64,000 nt of DNA. Origin: CALFMR01 sp035550595 (GTDB lineage: Bacteria; Acidobacteriota; Vicinamibacteria; Vicinamibacterales; SCN-69-37). Of this stretch, positions 60,631 through 64,000 are shown piece by piece. The notes beneath the pieces were generated by a model. That model was not told the origin of the DNA, did not search any database, and worked only from the letters and a program-made list of their open reading frames with translations. The DNA is taken from NCBI GenBank assembly GCA_035550595.1, contig DASZOV010000065.1, positions 62,001 through 126,000 on the forward strand. Reading direction: 5' to 3'. The position numbers and the translations under genes were made by a program. The first letter of the stretch is position 1; every line of letters begins with the position of its first letter.

Positions 60631-61407
60631 TTACGCGACGTCGACGACGATCGCCGTGATGTTGTCCGGACCACCCGCGGCATTGGCGGCATCGACGAGC
60701 GCGTGGCATCGCGCGCTGGCGGTTTCGTCACGCGCGAGGATGGCCGCCATCGTCTCGTCGTCGACGACGCCGGACAGACCGTCCGAGCACAAGAGCAGCC
60801 GATCGCCCGATTCGACGCCGTAGGACGTGACGTCGACCTGCAAGTCCGGCTGACCGGACAACGCACGCGTCACGACGTGACGCCACGGATGCCGGCGCGC
60901 CTGTGCTTCGTCGATCATCCCCGCCCGCAGTTGTTCACCGACGAGAGAATGATCGGCGGTGACGAGACTGAGCCGGCCGCCGCGCCACACGTACAGGCGG
61001 CTGTCACCGACGTGCGCGACCGCGGCGTCGCCGTCCGCGAGGAGCACGGCCACGGCCGTCGTCGCCATGCCCTCGAGCGTCGGATCGACGGCCGCTGCGG
61101 CGGCGATACGACGATTGGCGACGGCAAAGGCGGCGTTCAACCGATTGCCGCTGCGACCGAGCGCGTCGTCGTATGGCACCGGCCACGCGCGTCGGACGTC
61201 CGGATCTTGCGTGTGGACGACGAACGTCGTCACCGACTGGATCGCCAGCCGCGACGCGACCTCGCCCGCCGCTTCCCCGCCCATGCCGTCGGTGACGAGG
61301 AACAGGCCGAGGTCGGGCCGGCTGCACACGCCGTCCTCGTTGATGGCACGGCGGCGGCCGACGTCGGTGGCGCCGGCCGCGACCAACGTCCACGAGGGGT
61401 TTGACAT
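60631..61407 (-). CDS. PP2C-family Ser/Thr protein phosphatase
   Basis: 258 residues from ATG 61407. ATDVGRRRAINEDGV, LVTDGMGGEAAGE, VAHVGDSRLYVWR, ADHSLVGEQL and LLLCSDGLSGVV, GGPDNITAIVV are the metal and active-site motifs of bacterial PP2C/Stp phosphatases. It removes phosphate from Ser/Thr kinase targets, possibly those of the kinase at 19915 or others. No kinase gene is directly adjacent. A longer frame upstream is a shadow. Confidence 0.93.
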   Translation of the reverse strand: MSNPSWTLVAAGATDVGRRRAINEDGVCSRPDLGLFLVTDGMGGEAAGEVASRLAIQSVTTFVVHTQDPDVRRAWPVPYDDALGRSGNRLNAAFAVANRRIAAAAAVDPTLEGMATTAVAVLLADGDAAVAHVGDSRLYVWRGGRLSLVTADHSLVGEQLRAGMIDEAQARRHPWRHVVTRALSGQPDLQVDVTSYGVESGDRLLLCSDGLSGVVDDETMAAILARDETASARCHALVDAANAAGGPDNITAIVVDVA

Positions 61408-61516
61408 CGATGGTGAAGTCCTCACGAGCAATCTCCGATCGTTCTTCCCGCGAGCGCGAGCTCCGTCAACGGCGCGAACGCTCGCACGCGTTCGCTCGAT
61501 GCCATGCGATGCGCGG

Positions 61517-61795
61517 TCATTGCTGAAGGAGATACCGCGCGAACATCGCGCCGAGCAGGACGACGACGCCGCGGCTCCAATGCGCCCACCACGGCATCGC
61601 CGGGTTGAGGCGGGCCACCGGATAGAACGCCGCCCAGATGACGCCAATCGAGACGATTTCGTTCGCGGGCGCTGGAATCACGCGCGGCACGATGAGTCCG
61701 GCCACAATGGCCATGGCGAAACTGCCGACAATCACGGCCAGCCGATGCCGCTTCGCGTGCGGCGGCCCGCCACCTGCCCGCGCGCCGCCGCTCAT
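61517..61795 (-). CDS. Small three-helix membrane protein
   Basis: 92 residues. Hydrophobic segments at about 20-38 (AVIVGSFAMAIVAGLIVPR), 45-62 and 72-90 (a Trp-rich AMPWWAHWSRGVVVLLGAMF). Its ATG overlaps the MFS stop by ATGA, so it belongs to the same transcript and may be a small partner of that transporter. No family recognised. Confidence 0.6.
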   Translation of the reverse strand: MSGGARAGGGPPHAKRHRLAVIVGSFAMAIVAGLIVPRVIPAPANEIVSIGVIWAAFYPVARLNPAMPWWAHWSRGVVVLLGAMFARYLLQQ

Positions 61796-63033
61796 CGCGC
61801 GATCCTCGATCGCGGCACGGTCGCCATGACGACGGACCCCGCCACGGCGAGCGCGGCGGCCACGCCAAACGCGCCGGCGGCCGACCACCATGTCCACAAC
61901 AGGCCTGTGACGATGCTCGAGCAAAAATCGCCGACGCCGTTGATCGCAGCGAGCGCGCCGTACGCCGAGCCGCGGCGGTGCACCGGCACGAGCGCGGCGA
62001 TGCTCGCGCCTTCTACGACGTCCTGCACGCCGGCGAGGACGCCGGACAACGCGAACAGCGCCGCGAAGAACACGAGTGACGCGACCGGCCACGCGGCGCC
62101 GGCTGCCACGACGACGAGCACCGCATAGCCGCCTGCGAGCACGACGGTTCGCGGCAGGCGATCGCTCAGTGCGCCGGCCGGATACGCCGCGACGGCTTCC
62201 ACGGCATTCCGCAACGTATACAGGGCCACAGCCGCCGTCGCCGCGGCTCCTGCCCCCATCACCGGCGTCAGCACGGCACCAGCGCGCAGCATCAGCAGCG
62301 TGGGCGCGAAGTCCGCGAGGCCGAACAGCGCGACGCCAGAGAGAAAGCGGTGATAGGCGGAGGACGACACGCGCGATGACGTCTCGTCGACGGTGGGGAC
62401 GATCGCCGGTCGCAGGCGCGGACGTGGGTCCTCCGTCCACGCGCCGAAGACGAGCGTGGACAAAAGACCGGGGACGAGCGTGAGGACGAAGATCGTGCGA
62501 TAGGTCGCCTCGTGCGGCTGACGCCACGCAAGGAGCACGAGGGTCGTCGCTGGACCGAGGAGCGCGCCGATCGTGTCGCCCGCGCGATGAAAGCCGAACG
62601 CGCGGCCAACCTGGGCGACCGGCACCGACTCGGCGAGCATCGCGTCGCGCACCGGTCCGCGGATGCCGCGGCCGAGCCAGCCGACGGCGCGTCCGGCCAG
62701 AATGATCGGCCAACCATGCGCGAGCGCGAAGAGAGCCTTCGACGCGCCCGTGAGCACGTAGCCGGACGTCGCGACCGCTTTTCGATGCCGCGACCGATCG
62801 CTCCAGCGACCCGCCCACAACTTGACGGCGCTCGACAACGCATCGGCGACGCCTTCGATGGCGCCGAGCGCGAAGGGACCAATCGCCAGCACCGCCGCGA
62901 AGCCCGGCAGCGCCGCGGTGGCCATCTCGTGTCCCCAGTCGCTCAACAGGCTCGTCAGCGCCATGGCGACCACGTTGCGGTTCAGCCAACGCGACGACGA
63001 GCGGACGCGGCGCGCGGTGGCGGCGCTGCTCAC
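61792..63033 (-). CDS. MFS transporter
   Basis: 413 residues with about 12 hydrophobic segments. SDWGHEMATAALPGFAAVLA (helix 1), KLWAGRWSDRSRHRKAVATSGY (MFS motif A between helices 2-3), GRGIRGPVRDAMLAESVP and PAGALSDRLPRTVVLAG (second motif-A copy) are typical of the drug/ion-resistance-like MFS. GTG start overlapping the preceding gene's stop (GTGA). Probably an exporter; substrate unknown. Confidence 0.88.
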   Translation of the reverse strand: MSSAATARRVRSSSRWLNRNVVAMALTSLLSDWGHEMATAALPGFAAVLAIGPFALGAIEGVADALSSAVKLWAGRWSDRSRHRKAVATSGYVLTGASKALFALAHGWPIILAGRAVGWLGRGIRGPVRDAMLAESVPVAQVGRAFGFHRAGDTIGALLGPATTLVLLAWRQPHEATYRTIFVLTLVPGLLSTLVFGAWTEDPRPRLRPAIVPTVDETSSRVSSSAYHRFLSGVALFGLADFAPTLLMLRAGAVLTPVMGAGAAATAAVALYTLRNAVEAVAAYPAGALSDRLPRTVVLAGGYAVLVVVAAGAAWPVASLVFFAALFALSGVLAGVQDVVEGASIAALVPVHRRGSAYGALAAINGVGDFCSSIVTGLLWTWWSAAGAFGVAAALAVAGSVVMATVPRSRIAR

Positions 63034-64000
63034 GACCGTGCCTCCGCAACTGGCGCCGCTGTGAGCGGCGCCTCGTCATCATCACGAGCCAGCCGCTGAC
63101 GGATCCCGGCCAGCCGTGTCCGTTCGGCCGCGACGGCACGTTCACCGTCGGCGCGCACTTGATCGGCACGTGCGAGCGCGCGTGCGGCCGCGGGCACGAC
63201 CTCGGCCAACCGCGCGCGAATTTCGACGTCGAGTGCGCGACGGCTCTGGTCCAGACGATCGTCGACGTCGTGGATCGCGCGGCTCATGTTGGTGTCGATG
63301 AGACGGTCGAGATACGCCGTGGCGCGAGCGAGCACGCGCTCCTGGCGGCTGCGGTGCGATCCGAGATGTTCGAGCGCGAACTGCCACGGCCGCGCGGCGG
63401 TGAGCGACAGCAGATCGGTGAAATAGAAACGGCGCCGGCCGGCGAGCGCGGCTGGCAATTCGATCGGCGGCATGGCGGCGAGCGCGGGCAGCGTGCGAGC
63501 GAACGGCGCCAACCGTTCGTTCGCCACCTGTACGAACCGCGCGGACGCCTGCCGGTACGCCTCGGCGGCGAGATGTTCGAGCGCGACGAGCTGCGGCTCG
63601 ACCGCATGTCGCGCCGCGTCGGCCGCCGCGGTGAACGCCACCTGCCGGAGCCGCGCCGTGCCGGCATCGGACGCGGTCGTGATGGCCGCGCGCAACTCGC
63701 GCGTGGCGGCATCGCGCGCGCCGGCCAATGCAGCCTCGGCATCTTCACGAATGCGGCGGATGATGGCGCCCTGTTCGGCGGCGAGCAGCAGACTGACGTC
63801 GGCCGCCGCGCGCGTCGCCTCGTCGACATGGCGGCGCAGGTCGGCGATGCGCTGCGCCATCACGGCCGCGGGCGCGTCGAGCGCGGCCTCGGCTTCGTCG
63901 AGCGCGTACCGCACCTGCCGCTCCAGCCGATCGGCCGCGCGTTCGACGTGCGCGCCGAGCGCGGCCGTTCGTCCTTCCGCGCCGAGCGCCACGAGCGCGG
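63030..64000 (-). CDS. C-terminal part of a dynamin-like protein, N-terminus outside window
   Basis: About 320 residues, open to the window edge, so the start lies beyond 64000. It is almost all helical, Ala/Arg/Glu-rich, with AAEQGAIIRRIREDAEAALAG and FYFTDLLSLTAARPWQFALE, HLGSHRSRQERVLARATAYLDRLIDTN, which match the helical end of bacterial dynamin-family proteins. The GTPase part would be off the window. Such proteins remodel membranes and some contribute to phage tolerance. Coupled to the MFS gene by a four-base overlap. Confidence 0.6.
   Translation of the reverse strand, partial: ALVALGAEGRTAALGAHVERAADRLERQVRYALDEAEAALDAPAAVMAQRIADLRRHVDEATRAAADVSLLLAAEQGAIIRRIREDAEAALAGARDAATRELRAAITTASDAGTARLRQVAFTAAADAARHAVEPQLVALEHLAAEAYRQASARFVQVANERLAPFARTLPALAAMPPIELPAALAGRRRFYFTDLLSLTAARPWQFALEHLGSHRSRQERVLARATAYLDRLIDTNMSRAIHDVDDRLDQSRRALDVEIRARLAEVVPAAARALARADQVRADGERAVAAERTRLAGIRQRLARDDDEAPLTAAPVAEARS

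Noticed and set aside
1..64000. CRISPR array or rRNA genes
   Set aside because: No regularly spaced direct repeats and no rRNA signature were seen on reading through.

Overview
The window reads as chromosomal DNA of a GC-rich Acidobacteriota bacterium, most likely in or near class Vicinamibacteria. The pointers are three large duplicated FtsX/MacB-type permeases of the acidobacterial ADOP kind (two of them behind a PadR regulator), an ECF-sigma/Ser-Thr-kinase pair, a giant HExxH metalloprotease and long high-GC genes with dense antisense ORFs. This assignment is inference. No homology search or composition calculation was run; coordinates and motifs were read by eye.

Layout. 1-7.4 kb: end of an ADOP permease, a Met-rich peptide methionine sulfoxide reductase, an FG-GAP/VCBS gene broken by one TGA, a padR-ADOP pair and a tiny zinc-finger-like ORF. 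7.5-10.3 kb: tmRNA (ssrA) whose last 21 bases recur at 10300-10320, bracketing a 2.5-kb integrase-less island with a HigB-like toxin, a HigA-like antitoxin and a HEPN (Apea-like) protein in one overlapping operon. 10.6-19.1 kb: lipoprotein, then a minus-strand RND efflux operon (adaptor, pump, TolC) followed by a GT39-like membrane protein and a MerR/TipAS-type regulator. 19.4-31.6 kb: mostly housekeeping and signalling genes (ECF sigma, Ser/Thr kinase, cell-wall amidase, GerMN protein, RNase PH, metalloprotease, RdgB, PD40 propeller, hybrid histidine kinase, ICMT-like methyltransferase, tRNA-Pro). 31.8-33.7 kb: small genes and wreckage (GntR regulator, 47-residue membrane protein, broken vapB, truncated DUF1801 gene). 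33.6-37.4 kb: a 5'-truncated GH127 beside an intact GH51, both arabinose-releasing enzymes.

37.5-54.2 kb is the main accessory region: type III-like restriction helicase-nuclease, DUF262/HNH protein, fragments of a second methyltransferase and perhaps of a DinD-like gene, Fic protein, beta-class DNA methyltransferase, coiled-coil DUF4041/GIY-YIG protein and a RelE-like/UvrD fusion, all on the plus strand with short gaps or overlaps. An ArsR-SRPBCC-DUF1801 mini-operon separates these from a second DUF262/HNH gene with a RAMA-like C-terminus. This looks like a composite restriction-modification or defence locus with a Fic enzyme built in, and is the best candidate here for an undescribed system. 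54.3-64 kb: KTSC protein, RES-Xre toxin-antitoxin pair, lipoprotein, PAS-winged-helix regulator, another padR-ADOP pair, PP2C phosphatase, and an overlapping set of small membrane protein, MFS transporter and a dynamin-like protein running off the end.

Possible cooperation: HigB/HigA with HEPN, and Fic/methyltransferase/nuclease/helicase, look like defence modules. The ECF sigma/kinase, PAS-wHTH, hybrid kinase, PP2C and PadR genes supply regulation. GH127 and GH51 suggest use of plant arabinan, although GH127 has lost its N-terminus here.
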